A stretch of 53,942 nucleotides of DNA from Syntrophus sp. (in: bacteria) (GTDB taxonomy: Bacteria; Desulfobacterota; Syntrophia; Syntrophales; UBA8958): NCBI GenBank assembly GCA_025355725.1, contig JANXZC010000168.1:1-53942 (forward strand). The letters are read 5' to 3'. Position 1 is the stretch's first letter, and each line of letters opens with the position of its first letter. The translations under genes were made by a program, and so were the position numbers. The notes below the pieces were generated by a model. That model was not told where the DNA came from. It saw only the letters and a program-made list of their open reading frames with translations, and made no database searches. This document shows positions 1-7,838 of this stretch, piece by piece.

Positions 1-131
1 CCGCCGACACCAAGGGCGCCTCCGGGACCGTTTACGGAAACGGCACGGATAAAGGGAAATACATTGGCGGTGTCTGGCAGGCTGGCTACTCAACTGACAA
101 AGCCGTCGGGGGGTTCCAGGGGAGCAAATAA
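1..131 (+). CDS. C-terminal end of an unidentified protein (partial)
   Basis: An open frame enters from the left edge and stops with TAA at 129-131, giving the last 42 residues of a protein. The tail is rich in Gly, Lys and Tyr with no Cys (it contains YGNGTDKGKYIGG), which would suit an extracellular or surface-exposed segment, but the family is not recognised. It is followed at 181-218 by a strong hairpin, so this gene probably ends its own transcript. I see that it is an open frame with codon use like its neighbours; its function is unknown. Confidence 0.55.
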   Translation, partial: ADTKGASGTVYGNGTDKGKYIGGVWQAGYSTDKAVGGFQGSK

Positions 132-180
132 GTCTGAGGTCAATAGCCGTCTTAGTGGCTCTCACCGACAACAACTTATC

Positions 181-230
181 ATAGGGGGAAACAGACCGAC
201 ATATCTGCTTCCCCCTATTTACATTTATGG
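181..230 (+). terminator. Hairpin terminator downstream of the first gene
   Basis: Arms 181-195 and 204-218 pair along 15 positions with one A/C mismatch and an 8-nt loop. They are followed by a modest T-rich stretch (TTTACATTTAT). It lies between the end of the partial gene and the Skp-like gene. The T tract is weak, so termination may be incomplete. Confidence 0.6.
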
Positions 231-279
231 TCAAAAGAGGTATGAAGGCCCCAAGTTCACACAAGGAGGAGTTAGGATC

Positions 280-828
280 GTGAAAAAAGAAATGAGATAT
301 TTCGTATGGATGGCCTCTGTCTTGATGATAATTTTACTGGCCATGCCGGCTTTGGCGGCCCCCCCGAAGGCGGCGGCGGGTGGCGGGGCCATGAAGGTCG
401 GGATGGTGGATATGCAGAAGATCCTCCGGGAATCCAAAAATTCCCTGAAAGTCCGCACCGCCTTCATGAAGGATGTGGAGAAAAAGCAGGCCGCCCTTGC
501 CGCCAAGGAGGGGGAAGTCCGAAAGCTGGAAGAAGAATTCAACCGCCTCGAACCCGGCGCCATGGATGCGAGAAAAAAGAAGGGTGACCAGATCAAGCAC
601 GAAATGCGGGAACTTCAGTACCTGCGCGAGGACGCGGAGGGGGAACTCAAACGCAAAGAGTTGGAAATAACCCAGAAGGTTATCGGCGAGATCATGCAGG
701 TCGTCCGGAGTTATGCCCGCAGCGAGCGATTTACCGTTATCCTGGACCGCATGGCTGTGATTACCGCAGAGGAAAGCATCGATATCACGGACAGGATACT
801 TAAGCTCTACGACGCCCAGAAGAAATAA
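280..828 (+). CDS. OmpH/Skp-family periplasmic chaperone
   Basis: Predicted periplasmic chaperone of the OmpH/Skp family, which holds unfolded outer-membrane proteins on their way to the Bam complex. The 182-residue protein has an N-terminal signal peptide (hydrophobic core about residues 8-22, ending in ALA near 27), then a short Ala/Gly linker and a long charged, coiled-coil-rich region (about 60-145), as in Skp arms. The start is GTG at 280, chosen because AAGGAGG lies seven bases upstream; the frame is open much further upstream (to 64) but without a ribosome site. In many proteobacteria skp follows bamA, but here the upstream neighbour is unrelated or too partial to judge. Family assignment is good; chaperone function is inferred. 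Confidence 0.82.
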   Translation: MKKEMRYFVWMASVLMIILLAMPALAAPPKAAAGGGAMKVGMVDMQKILRESKNSLKVRTAFMKDVEKKQAALAAKEGEVRKLEEEFNRLEPGAMDARKKKGDQIKHEMRELQYLREDAEGELKRKELEITQKVIGEIMQVVRSYARSERFTVILDRMAVITAEESIDITDRILKLYDAQKK

Positions 829-838
829 TCACCAACCT

Positions 839-858
839 CCCCACAGCAAGCTGCGGGG
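839..858. terminator. Short hairpin between convergent genes
   Basis: A hairpin (839-847 with 850-858, one mismatch) sits between the ends of two convergent genes. There is no clear T tract on either side, so it is only a weak candidate for a shared terminator. Confidence 0.3.
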
Positions 859-876
859 AATATCACCCGGAGAGAT

Positions 877-1740
877 TTACGGAGAAAGGAGCCGTTCGGC
901 GGCGACGGGGATGACAAATGTCCTGGTCACCCCGGGGGGCTCCCGGAGGAAGACGATCATGAAGGGAATCGTGCCGTTCGGGGCGATCTTGTCATTGGGT
1001 ACGTCGCTGCCCTGAGGATTGGCGAGCTCCCGGAATATCTGTTCTTCCGACATGCCCCCCAACTCTTCATCTGTGAGCAGATTCCCGCAAAAAGCCGAGC
1101 TCTGCCGCACCGGTGTCCCGATCATATCAAAGAGTTCCCCTCCGACCTTTATCCTCGCCATGGGATAGGGAGAGGTATTCATGACAACGCCCTCGACAAT
1201 GCGCATATTGCCGAGGAGGGCATTATTGACGAAACGCTGTTTAACATCCACAACCTTGACCTGGGCAGGCCCGACCACCGGCGCCTGCGCTTCCTGGGCG
1301 GTAAATGATGCCAGACCCGGGAAAAGGGCATTCAATTCTTTCATCACCACCTGACCGGATTGGGGAAAGAGGAAGAGACTCCCGCCGCCCACCACGAGGA
1401 CCAGCATGATCGCCCCCAAGGCCAAAACCAATATTCTCTTAGCAGGTGGCCGGGTTGGGGAGAGTTCGGAGATCTCGGCAAGGTCATCAAGCTCAGGTTC
1501 TTTGGATTGGGAGAGATCTCGCATATCCACCGTTTTCGCAGCCCCGGGAGCGATCTGATCCGGGTCATCGGACCTGTCCGCCCCCACCAAGCCGGCAATG
1601 GGCTCCACCAGGCTGGAAAGAGGGGGATGCTGAAAAAACACCTTCTGGCAACGGGTGCAGCGGACCCAGGCGCCATCCTGGGGAATCCTGGTTTCATCAA
1701 AATGGTATTTTGTTCGACAGATTCGGCATTGAATAATCAT
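877..1740 (-). CDS. Zinc-ribbon membrane protein with DUF3426-like C-terminus
   Basis: A 287-residue protein with an N-terminal MJ0042-type zinc ribbon (C5-x2-C8 and C28-x2-C31), an acidic low-complexity linker (about 45-100), one transmembrane helix (about 103-125) and a C-terminal domain resembling DUF3426. This architecture (cytoplasmic ribbon, single helix, exported domain) is widespread in proteobacteria; its molecular role is not established. It sits 7 bp downstream of hpt on the same strand and is probably co-transcribed with it. The ATG start at 1740 gives the ribbon its usual position at the extreme N-terminus. Domain calls are confident, function is unknown. Confidence 0.8.
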   Translation of the reverse strand: MIIQCRICRTKYHFDETRIPQDGAWVRCTRCQKVFFQHPPLSSLVEPIAGLVGADRSDDPDQIAPGAAKTVDMRDLSQSKEPELDDLAEISELSPTRPPAKRILVLALGAIMLVLVVGGGSLFLFPQSGQVVMKELNALFPGLASFTAQEAQAPVVGPAQVKVVDVKQRFVNNALLGNMRIVEGVVMNTSPYPMARIKVGGELFDMIGTPVRQSSAFCGNLLTDEELGGMSEEQIFRELANPQGSDVPNDKIAPNGTIPFMIVFLREPPGVTRTFVIPVAAERLLSP

Positions 1741-1747
1741 AAGCCCT

Positions 1748-2275
1748 CTATAAATTCGTCACGATGTAAACATCCGGGAAGAATCTTGCTTTCTCGTTAA
1801 AATCGAGACCATAGCCGACCACAAAACCGTCGTCAATGGTAAAGCCCACGTAATCCGCTTCGAAGACAACCTTGCGGCGCAACCTCTTATCCATGAAGGC
1901 GCAGACCTTCAGGGAACGAGGGCCCCGCTCCTTAAAGGCCTGGACGAGATAGGACAGGGTCAGGCCCGTATCCACGATATCCTCGACGATCAAGACATCC
2001 CGGTCTCTAATCTCCATTTCAATGTCCTTGGTAATAACAATCTGACCGGAACTTGTCGATCCCGCTCCATAGCTCGCCAATCTCGCAAAATCGATAACGC
2101 AGGGGGTCTGGAGGCGGCGGATAAGATCGGCCATAAAGATGAAGGCCCCTTTGAGGACGCCGACGACGACCAGCTCTTTACCGGCGTAATCCCGGGAAAT
2201 GTCGGCGGCGAGCTCCGTGATGCGCTGATTGATGGCATCCCGGGAGAAGAGAATCTCCTTTTCCATACCTTCCAT
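1748..2275 (-). CDS. hpt: Hypoxanthine phosphoribosyltransferase
   Basis: Purine salvage enzyme that transfers the phosphoribosyl group of PRPP to hypoxanthine or guanine, giving IMP or GMP in the cytosol. The 175-residue length is normal. The PRPP-binding signature VLIVEDIVDTGLT is at about 94-106, and the N-terminal ISRDY and VLKGAF segments are typical of bacterial Hpt. Two ATGs (2275 and 2266) are possible; a G-rich ribosome site precedes the first. It lies upstream of the zinc-ribbon gene and about 90 bp downstream of the cysteine-rich gene and purU, so purine and one-carbon genes are neighbours here. Confidence 0.93.
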   Translation of the reverse strand: MEGMEKEILFSRDAINQRITELAADISRDYAGKELVVVGVLKGAFIFMADLIRRLQTPCVIDFARLASYGAGSTSSGQIVITKDIEMEIRDRDVLIVEDIVDTGLTLSYLVQAFKERGPRSLKVCAFMDKRLRRKVVFEADYVGFTIDDGFVVGYGLDFNEKARFFPDVYIVTNL

Positions 2276-2365
2276 ATATCCCCCCTACAGAGCCGTTTCT
2301 ACTTCGGATAACGGGATGGATGCTAATCGACAGAACATCTTTTGTCAATGATAAATCACGGCAAA

Positions 2366-3181
2366 TCATGGGTTATCCTGATAAACGCTGATAAAAGCAT
2401 CCAGATGGCCCTGAATCAGGTCTTCCGCCTGACGGAGATCCGCCCGGCTGCGAAAATCGGAGGTCAGGCTCAGGAATATCCTGTCGAACCGGGATCTTTC
2501 CGAACCAAGGGCCTCGTAATCGATATGGTTGATCATATACTGTGAACCGTCAAAGTAGTATTTCCCCAGGCGATGCACATCGGCGGAACGGAAAGGCCAG
2601 GACAGCTTAAGCTCAAAGAAGGCCAAGGCCTTTTCGCGGAGGAGGCCGTCTTTGAAGCGTTCCGGCGACGGCGTCTCATAGACCCCGTCGCTGACCAACT
2701 GAAAATACGATTTGACCAGATCGATATCCGTAATGACAAGTCCGAAGAGGTACCAGTCAGTAATGATATTCAGGAGGGCCTGCTTTTCTTCCCCGGAGAT
2801 ATAGTGATAACTTGGGCAGAAATGACCATCGCAGAGCTCGCGACCGTAAAAAGAGACCCCCCGGTGATCGATGCCGTCATTCTGGAGGGGGTGGAGAAGA
2901 CAGCCGACGCGCTTTTCGCCCGCATCGAGAAATCCCAGATATTCGCAACAATAGATGACCTCGTAACGCTTTGCCATGTCTTCGGTCGCCTGAATCATGC
3001 GGGAGAAAACCTGAAGACCCTCCGGGGATTTGTCGGCATGGCGAAATAGTCTCGTTCGACCTCTCAGCCGCAGCGTCAGTGATTCCCGGGAAGAGTCGGC
3101 GTAGTTGTAGAGGCCGCAGCAGGCCCCACAGGATTTGCCTGCATCGGGCTGACAGAGATGGGGGTCGGAAATTTTCATCAT
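2366..3181 (-). CDS. Conserved cysteine-rich protein, probable metal-binding
   Basis: A 271-residue protein with cysteines concentrated in its first half: C10, C18, C21, C22, C78, C79, C94, C117 and C122. The CGACCG, YCCEY and CDGHFC clusters recall the zinc/iron-chelating (YkgJ/UPF0153-like) proteins, but I cannot assign it firmly. The C-terminal half is charged and has no motif I recognise. No signal peptide or membrane helix is visible, so it is probably cytoplasmic. It starts 9 bp after the end of purU on the same strand, which suggests co-transcription. The function is unknown; cluster or zinc binding is inferred only from cysteine spacing. Confidence 0.65.
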   Translation of the reverse strand: MMKISDPHLCQPDAGKSCGACCGLYNYADSSRESLTLRLRGRTRLFRHADKSPEGLQVFSRMIQATEDMAKRYEVIYCCEYLGFLDAGEKRVGCLLHPLQNDGIDHRGVSFYGRELCDGHFCPSYHYISGEEKQALLNIITDWYLFGLVITDIDLVKSYFQLVSDGVYETPSPERFKDGLLREKALAFFELKLSWPFRSADVHRLGKYYFDGSQYMINHIDYEALGSERSRFDRIFLSLTSDFRSRADLRQAEDLIQGHLDAFISVYQDNP

Positions 3182-3190
3182 TAAAAAATA

Positions 3191-4057
3191 CTACTCGAAA
3201 ACGACGGTCTTGGAACCATAGGGCAGAAGCCGGTTTTCCAGGTGCAGGCGGACAGCTTTGGCCAGTACAGTCCTTTCCAGGTCCCGGCTTTTCAGCTTGA
3301 TATCATCCAGGGCATCCCGATGACTAATCTTGATGACATCCTGGGCGATAATCGGTCCGTCGTCAAGTTGCTCCGTCACATAGTGGCTCGTAGCGCCGAT
3401 GATCTTCACCCCCCGGTCGTAGGCCTGCTGATAGGGATGGGCGCCGGCAAAGGCGGGAAGAAAGGAATGGTGAATGTTGATAATTTTGTTCGGGTATTCC
3501 TCAACGAACCGGTTCGACAGGACCTGCATGTACCGGGCAAGGATAATCAGGTCAATATTGTGTTTCCTGATTTCCTCGATCTGCCGTTGTTCCTGATCCG
3601 CCTTGTTTTCCGGGGTAATGGGAAAGTGCATAAACTTCAAGCCAAACTGCTCGATCATTGGTTTAACATCGAGATGATTGCTGATGACAAGGGGAATTTC
3701 CGCCCTGATTTCCCCCATCCGGCGTCTCAGAATCAGGTCGTAGAGGCAATGGGGATGGCGGGATACGAAAATTGCCAGGCGGGGAACCGTATCGGTGAAA
3801 TGCAGATCCCAGGTCATATCGAACTGACTGGCTACATGCTTGAAGACCAGGGCGATCTCCTCACGGGGAATGACAAAGCCGTTTAGTTCCCATTCGATCC
3901 GCATGAAAAAGATCTTTCTTGTCACCGAGGTATGCTGAGCCGCATGGACAATGTTGCCGTTGTGGCGATAAATAAAGTTGGAGATATTATAGACTAGCCC
4001 CTTCTGGTCTTGACAGGAGAGCAATAAAATGGCATTGGCGCTCTTTTCTTCGGTCAT
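3191..4057 (-). CDS. purU: Formyltetrahydrofolate deformylase
   Basis: Hydrolyses 10-formyl-tetrahydrofolate to formate and tetrahydrofolate, balancing one-carbon pools and supplying formate. It has an N-terminal ACT domain (about 8-85) and a C-terminal formyltransferase-fold domain. The catalytic triad of that fold aligns with N194, H196 and D232 (in NIHHSFLP and LDDGP). The 288-residue length fits the family. I start it at 4057 because GAGGA lies just upstream and the product then begins MTEEK; the frame is open to 4117 with no ribosome site. In an anaerobe that handles formate, PurU may link folate metabolism to formate, but that is inference. Confidence 0.92.
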   Translation of the reverse strand: MTEEKSANAILLLSCQDQKGLVYNISNFIYRHNGNIVHAAQHTSVTRKIFFMRIEWELNGFVIPREEIALVFKHVASQFDMTWDLHFTDTVPRLAIFVSRHPHCLYDLILRRRMGEIRAEIPLVISNHLDVKPMIEQFGLKFMHFPITPENKADQEQRQIEEIRKHNIDLIILARYMQVLSNRFVEEYPNKIINIHHSFLPAFAGAHPYQQAYDRGVKIIGATSHYVTEQLDDGPIIAQDVIKISHRDALDDIKLKSRDLERTVLAKAVRLHLENRLLPYGSKTVVFE

Positions 4058-4174
4058 GACTTCCTCACATTTGTTCCCTCGCCGGGAATGATGGGTGCTA
4101 TATATGAGGATTGACATTGCAGGTCAAGATTAAAGATGCTAAGGGACAAGGCATCTCAAGGAAGGTGCGTCGCT

Positions 4175-4564
4175 ATGAAACATATTGAAAATTTAAGCCT
4201 TCCCAACGGTCTGACCCTTCATATATGGGATGTCTCCCGTCAGATCGCCGCAGATACGGTCAAGGTGGAACTGGTCATCAAAATGGATGTGGCCTTCGAA
4301 ATCTCCTATTTTGAGGAGGAGGATCACTATTTAAAGACCCGCCGGGTCTTCGGACCTGTGGCCAATTACGAATACCGGAAGGAACGGACCTTCGTGCATA
4401 ACGCCGAGACGGAAACAGTCTTGCGGAATCTTCTCGACGACTTCAAGAAGGACGCCCTGCCCTATCTGAGTAAGGACGAATTCCCCCGGAAATTTTCCCA
4501 ATCCAAGTACCGAGAAATCATTCAGAACTGGTATAAATACAAAGACCGCCTCGGAAACACATAA
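4175..4564 (+). CDS. Small conserved protein of unknown function
   Basis: A 129-residue soluble protein with no recognised domain. It is rich in charged residues and ends in a basic, Tyr-containing helix-like segment. The ATG at 4175 is preceded by AAGGAAGG at good spacing; the frame extends upstream to 4136 without a ribosome site. It is transcribed divergently from purU and ends 8 bp before the radical SAM gene, suggesting the two are co-expressed. I do not recognise the family. It could be a small accessory of the downstream radical SAM protein, but only position supports that. Confidence 0.65.
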   Translation: MKHIENLSLPNGLTLHIWDVSRQIAADTVKVELVIKMDVAFEISYFEEEDHYLKTRRVFGPVANYEYRKERTFVHNAETETVLRNLLDDFKKDALPYLSKDEFPRKFSQSKYREIIQNWYKYKDRLGNT

Positions 4565-4572
4565 TATATCTC

Positions 4573-7098
4573 ATGCCTGATTATCAAAAAACACTGGAAG
4601 ACATCCTTCTCACCGTCTCCAAACCCAGCCGCTACATCGGCGGGGAGATCAACGCCGTCCACAAGGATCGGCATGCCTGTCGGCTCAGCGTTGCCCTTGC
4701 CTTCCCGGATACTTACGAAGTCGGGATGTCCCACCTGGGCATCCAGATCTTATATGAGATCTTGAACGGACAGGACGAAATCGTTGCCGAGCGCTGTTTC
4801 GCCCCCTGGCCCGACATGGAAGGTCAGATGCGCCGTCACGGCATCCTCCTCCATACCCTCGAATCCAGGACCCCCTTGCAGGCTTTTGATATGGTTGGGT
4901 TTTCCCTTCAATATGAACTTTCCTTCACGAATGTCCTCACCATGCTCGAGCTGGGCGGCATCCCCCTTCGCAGTGAAGACAGAAGGGACGGAGACCCGAT
5001 CGTAATCGCCGGGGGTCCCTGCTGTTTCAGCCCCGCTCCCATGTCCGCCTTTATGGACGCCTTCGTCATCGGCGAAGGGGAAGAGGTCATCATAGAGATC
5101 GCCGCCGCCATGATCAGGGAGAAGGGAAGGGACAATCCCAGGAACATGGTCCTTGCCGCCCTTGCCGATATTGAAGGGGTCTATGTCCCCTCCGTTCATA
5201 AACCCGGCCGGAAAATCGGGAAACGGATTGTCGCCGATCTGAACGCCTGGACAGGGCCGTTAAAACCGCTGACCCCCCTGATGAAAACCATCCACGACCG
5301 GGTAGTGCTGGAGGTTGCCCGGGGCTGCACCAGGGGCTGCCGGTTTTGCCAGGCCGGTATGGTCTGGCGTCCGGTCAGAGAAAGACACCCCGCCCTCCTT
5401 CAAGATATGGCCGACGCCATGCTCGCCGCCACCGGACAGGAAGAGCTATCCCTCCTGTCCCTGAGCTCCGGCGATTATTCCTGCATCGAGACCCTCCTGC
5501 CGGCGCTGATGGATCGATATTACGCCCGGCGCATTGCCCTGGCCCTGCCCTCCCTGCGCGTCGAGACCCTGAGCAGCTCCCTCATCGAGGCCATCAAGCG
5601 GGTACGAAAGACGAGTTTCACTTTGGCCCCTGAAGCGGGAACCCAGCGACTGAGAAATTCCATTAACAAGGGAAACACGGAAGAGGACCTTTTGAAGACC
5701 TCGACACTGGTCTTTGAAGCGGGGTGGCGGGCGGTCAAGCTCTATTTCATGATCGGTCTCCCGGGAGAGGAAGCAGAGGACCTGGAGGGAATAGCGTCTC
5801 TTGCCCATAAGGTGCTGCGGACATCGAAAAACCGTGGGCAGGTCACGGTCAGCCTTTCCACTTTCGTACCCAAACCCCACACGCCTTTTCAGTGGCAGAG
5901 GCAGATCGGCCTGGAAGAAATCTTCGCGAAGCAGTCCTTTTTCAAATCCCGATTGCGCCATCGCAACATCCAGATCAAATGGAACGATGCCCGGATGAGC
6001 CTTCTCGAAGGGCTGTTTTCCCGGGGAGACGAATCCCTTGGCCCACTGATTGAAACCGCCTACCGCTTGGGCTGCCGTTTCGACGGCTGGAGCGACCAAT
6101 TCCGTAATGATCACTGGGAAAATGCCATAGCCCAGCTCGGAATCGAACCGGCCGCATTTCTTTGCGAACGCCCCCCGGAGGCGCCTTTCCCCTGGGACCA
6201 TATCGACTGCGGTCTCGACCGTCAATTCCTCCTGGAAGAGGCGCAAAAGGCCCATAATGAAACTCTGACGGCGGACTGCCGCCTTGACGGCTGTTATCAA
6301 TGCGGCGTCTGCGACCATATCGACATCCGGCCCGTCCGCGCCGAGGAAGAAGCGGCGGAAGCACCCACCCCCATCGGTGACACCACCCCCGCCGCTGAAC
6401 CGGCCACCCGAGAAAAGGCTTCCCTTTCTACAGATTCTCGCCGGTTCCGATTAAGCTTCAAGAAAAAGGGCCTCTCCCGCTATCTGTCTCACCTGGAGAG
6501 CGCCTCCGCCCTGACCCGGGGAATAGTCCAGAGCGGCATGCAGTTCATATATTCGGAGGGTTTCCACCCCCACCCCAAGATCTCTTTTGCCGTCGCCGCC
6601 GCCGTCGGACTGGAAAGCGAAGGGGAATATTGCGACATCCAGATTATCAAACCAACCGAGGCGCTCGCCGCGCTGCGGGAACGGATCAATAGTTATCTTC
6701 CCGAGGGGATGACGGTGTTTGAAATGGTGGAACTTCCCCAGGCCGCCCGCTCTCTGACCGAATTGATCCGTGGCTTCCAATATCGGGCCCTCCTGCCGGG
6801 CACCCTTGACGAAGAAAGGCTGGTTCATCTGGAAGAATATATAGATACTTTTTTAAGGGCTCAACAATTTACCATCACGAAGACTATCAAGGACCGGACG
6901 GTGATCAGGGATATCCGTCCCCTCGTATCCTATCTTGCCTTCGATCGTTCCACCCGCGAGATTATAATGGATGTCCGTTTCAGTCATGAGGGCGCTGTCC
7001 GTGCCGAGGACATTCTTGTCCATGCCCTTTGCCTGGATGTTGCTACGGCTCTCGAAACCAGGGTGACGAAAAGGGCAACTTTTTTTGTTGACAAATAA
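4573..7098 (+). CDS. B12-binding-type radical SAM protein fused to DUF2344 (TIGR03960 + TIGR03936)
   Basis: An 841-residue fusion. The N-terminal part (about 20-240) resembles the B12-binding-like region of TIGR03960 proteins. The radical SAM core begins with C252-x3-C256-x2-C259, which would ligate a 4Fe-4S cluster. A second cysteine group (C569, C574, C577, C580) follows, then an acidic/Pro linker (about 586-620) and a DUF2344 domain (about 624-830). In many bacteria the two halves are separate genes beside rne/rng, rplU, rpmA and obg; here they are joined and lie 52 bp before rplU with no ribonuclease G gene between. The substrate is unknown; RNA or ribosome modification is suggested only by neighbours. 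No good ribosome site precedes the ATG. Confidence 0.88.
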   Translation: MPDYQKTLEDILLTVSKPSRYIGGEINAVHKDRHACRLSVALAFPDTYEVGMSHLGIQILYEILNGQDEIVAERCFAPWPDMEGQMRRHGILLHTLESRTPLQAFDMVGFSLQYELSFTNVLTMLELGGIPLRSEDRRDGDPIVIAGGPCCFSPAPMSAFMDAFVIGEGEEVIIEIAAAMIREKGRDNPRNMVLAALADIEGVYVPSVHKPGRKIGKRIVADLNAWTGPLKPLTPLMKTIHDRVVLEVARGCTRGCRFCQAGMVWRPVRERHPALLQDMADAMLAATGQEELSLLSLSSGDYSCIETLLPALMDRYYARRIALALPSLRVETLSSSLIEAIKRVRKTSFTLAPEAGTQRLRNSINKGNTEEDLLKTSTLVFEAGWRAVKLYFMIGLPGEEAEDLEGIASLAHKVLRTSKNRGQVTVSLSTFVPKPHTPFQWQRQIGLEEIFAKQSFFKSRLRHRNIQIKWNDARMSLLEGLFSRGDESLGPLIETAYRLGCRFDGWSDQFRNDHWENAIAQLGIEPAAFLCERPPEAPFPWDHIDCGLDRQFLLEEAQKAHNETLTADCRLDGCYQCGVCDHIDIRPVRAEEEAAEAPTPIGDTTPAAEPATREKASLSTDSRRFRLSFKKKGLSRYLSHLESASALTRGIVQSGMQFIYSEGFHPHPKISFAVAAAVGLESEGEYCDIQIIKPTEALAALRERINSYLPEGMTVFEMVELPQAARSLTELIRGFQYRALLPGTLDEERLVHLEEYIDTFLRAQQFTITKTIKDRTVIRDIRPLVSYLAFDRSTREIIMDVRFSHEGAVRAEDILVHALCLDVATALETRVTKRATFFVDK

Positions 7099-7150
7099 AT
7101 GCCTTTTCGGGTAGATAGTCCGTTCAAAATTTTTCAACAAGGATGAAGCG

Positions 7151-7462
7151 ATGTACGCAGTGATAAAGACAGGCGGAAAGCAGCACCGGGTTTCCGTGGG
7201 AGACATGGTTGCCACAGAGAAACTCGAAGGAAGCAAGGGAGATACGGTGGTATTTGACAACGTCCTTATGGTCGCAACGGACGAGGCGATCCGCATCGGA
7301 ACCCCCACAGTAAGCGGGGCAAAGGTGGTGGGAGAAATCGTAGCCCAGACAAAGGCCGAGAAGATTGCCGTCTTCCACATGAAACGGCGGAAGGGTTTCA
7401 AGAAAAAAACCGGCCATCGCCAGCCGCTGACCCGGATGGTTATTCGGGATATTTCACTTTAA
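7151..7462 (+). CDS. rplU: 50S ribosomal protein L21
   Basis: Large-subunit ribosomal protein L21, which binds 23S rRNA. The 103-residue length and the sequence from the N-terminal [14 protein letters not shown] through the basic [15 protein letters not shown] segment are diagnostic. ATG follows AAGGATGAAGCG. It is 18 bp from rpmA, the normal partner, and the two form a conserved unit with the obgE gene beyond the terminator. Confidence 0.98.
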   Translation: MYAVIKTGGKQHRVSVGDMVATEKLEGSKGDTVVFDNVLMVATDEAIRIGTPTVSGAKVVGEIVAQTKAEKIAVFHMKRRKGFKKKTGHRQPLTRMVIRDISL

Positions 7463-7480
7463 AGGGAAGGGGAGCGATTC

Positions 7481-7735
7481 ATGGCACATAAAAAGGGACA
7501 GGGAAGTTCACGGAACGGCCGGGACAGTAACTCCCAGCGTCGGGGCGTAAAGGTCTTCGGCGGTCAGGCAATCAACGCCGGTGGAATTATCATCCGCCAG
7601 GTCGGAACAAAGGTGCACCCCGGCAAGAACGTCGGCCTCGGCAGGGACTACACCATTTTCGCCAAGATTGACGGTGTCGTTAAATTTGAAAGGCTCGACA
7701 AAACAAGAAAAAAGGTAAGTGTCTACGCGGCATAG
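7481..7735 (+). CDS. rpmA: 50S ribosomal protein L27
   Basis: Large-subunit protein L27, whose N-terminal tail reaches the peptidyl-transferase centre. It is 84 residues and begins [20 protein letters not shown], the classical form without the Firmicutes N-terminal extension. A purine-rich ribosome site (AAGGGAAGGGGAG) precedes it. A terminator at 7806-7838 follows, so obgE receives only read-through or separately initiated transcripts. Confidence 0.98.
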   Translation: MAHKKGQGSSRNGRDSNSQRRGVKVFGGQAINAGGIIIRQVGTKVHPGKNVGLGRDYTIFAKIDGVVKFERLDKTRKKVSVYAA

Positions 7736-7805
7736 ACGTTATCGTCGGCCCTGAAGAGGACACAGCATCCCATAGCGGGTATAGCGTAAAAAACTATCAC
7801 CATCA

Positions 7806-7838
7806 AAAGGCGCTTGATATGAGCGCCTTTATTTTTTT
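7806..7838 (+). terminator. Intrinsic terminator between rpmA and obgE
   Basis: Perfect 9-bp stem (7806-7814 with 7822-7830), 7-nt loop, then ATTTTTTT running directly into the obgE start codon at 7839. It is placed to end the rplU-rpmA transcript. Because the T tract abuts ATG, any read-through mRNA carries this hairpin where the obgE ribosome site should be. Confidence 0.88.

Noticed and set aside
4111-4127. TTGAC-7-GTCAA dyad between purU and the divergent gene as an operator
   Set aside because: Arms are only 5 bp, and no matching -10 box could be aligned; likely chance.
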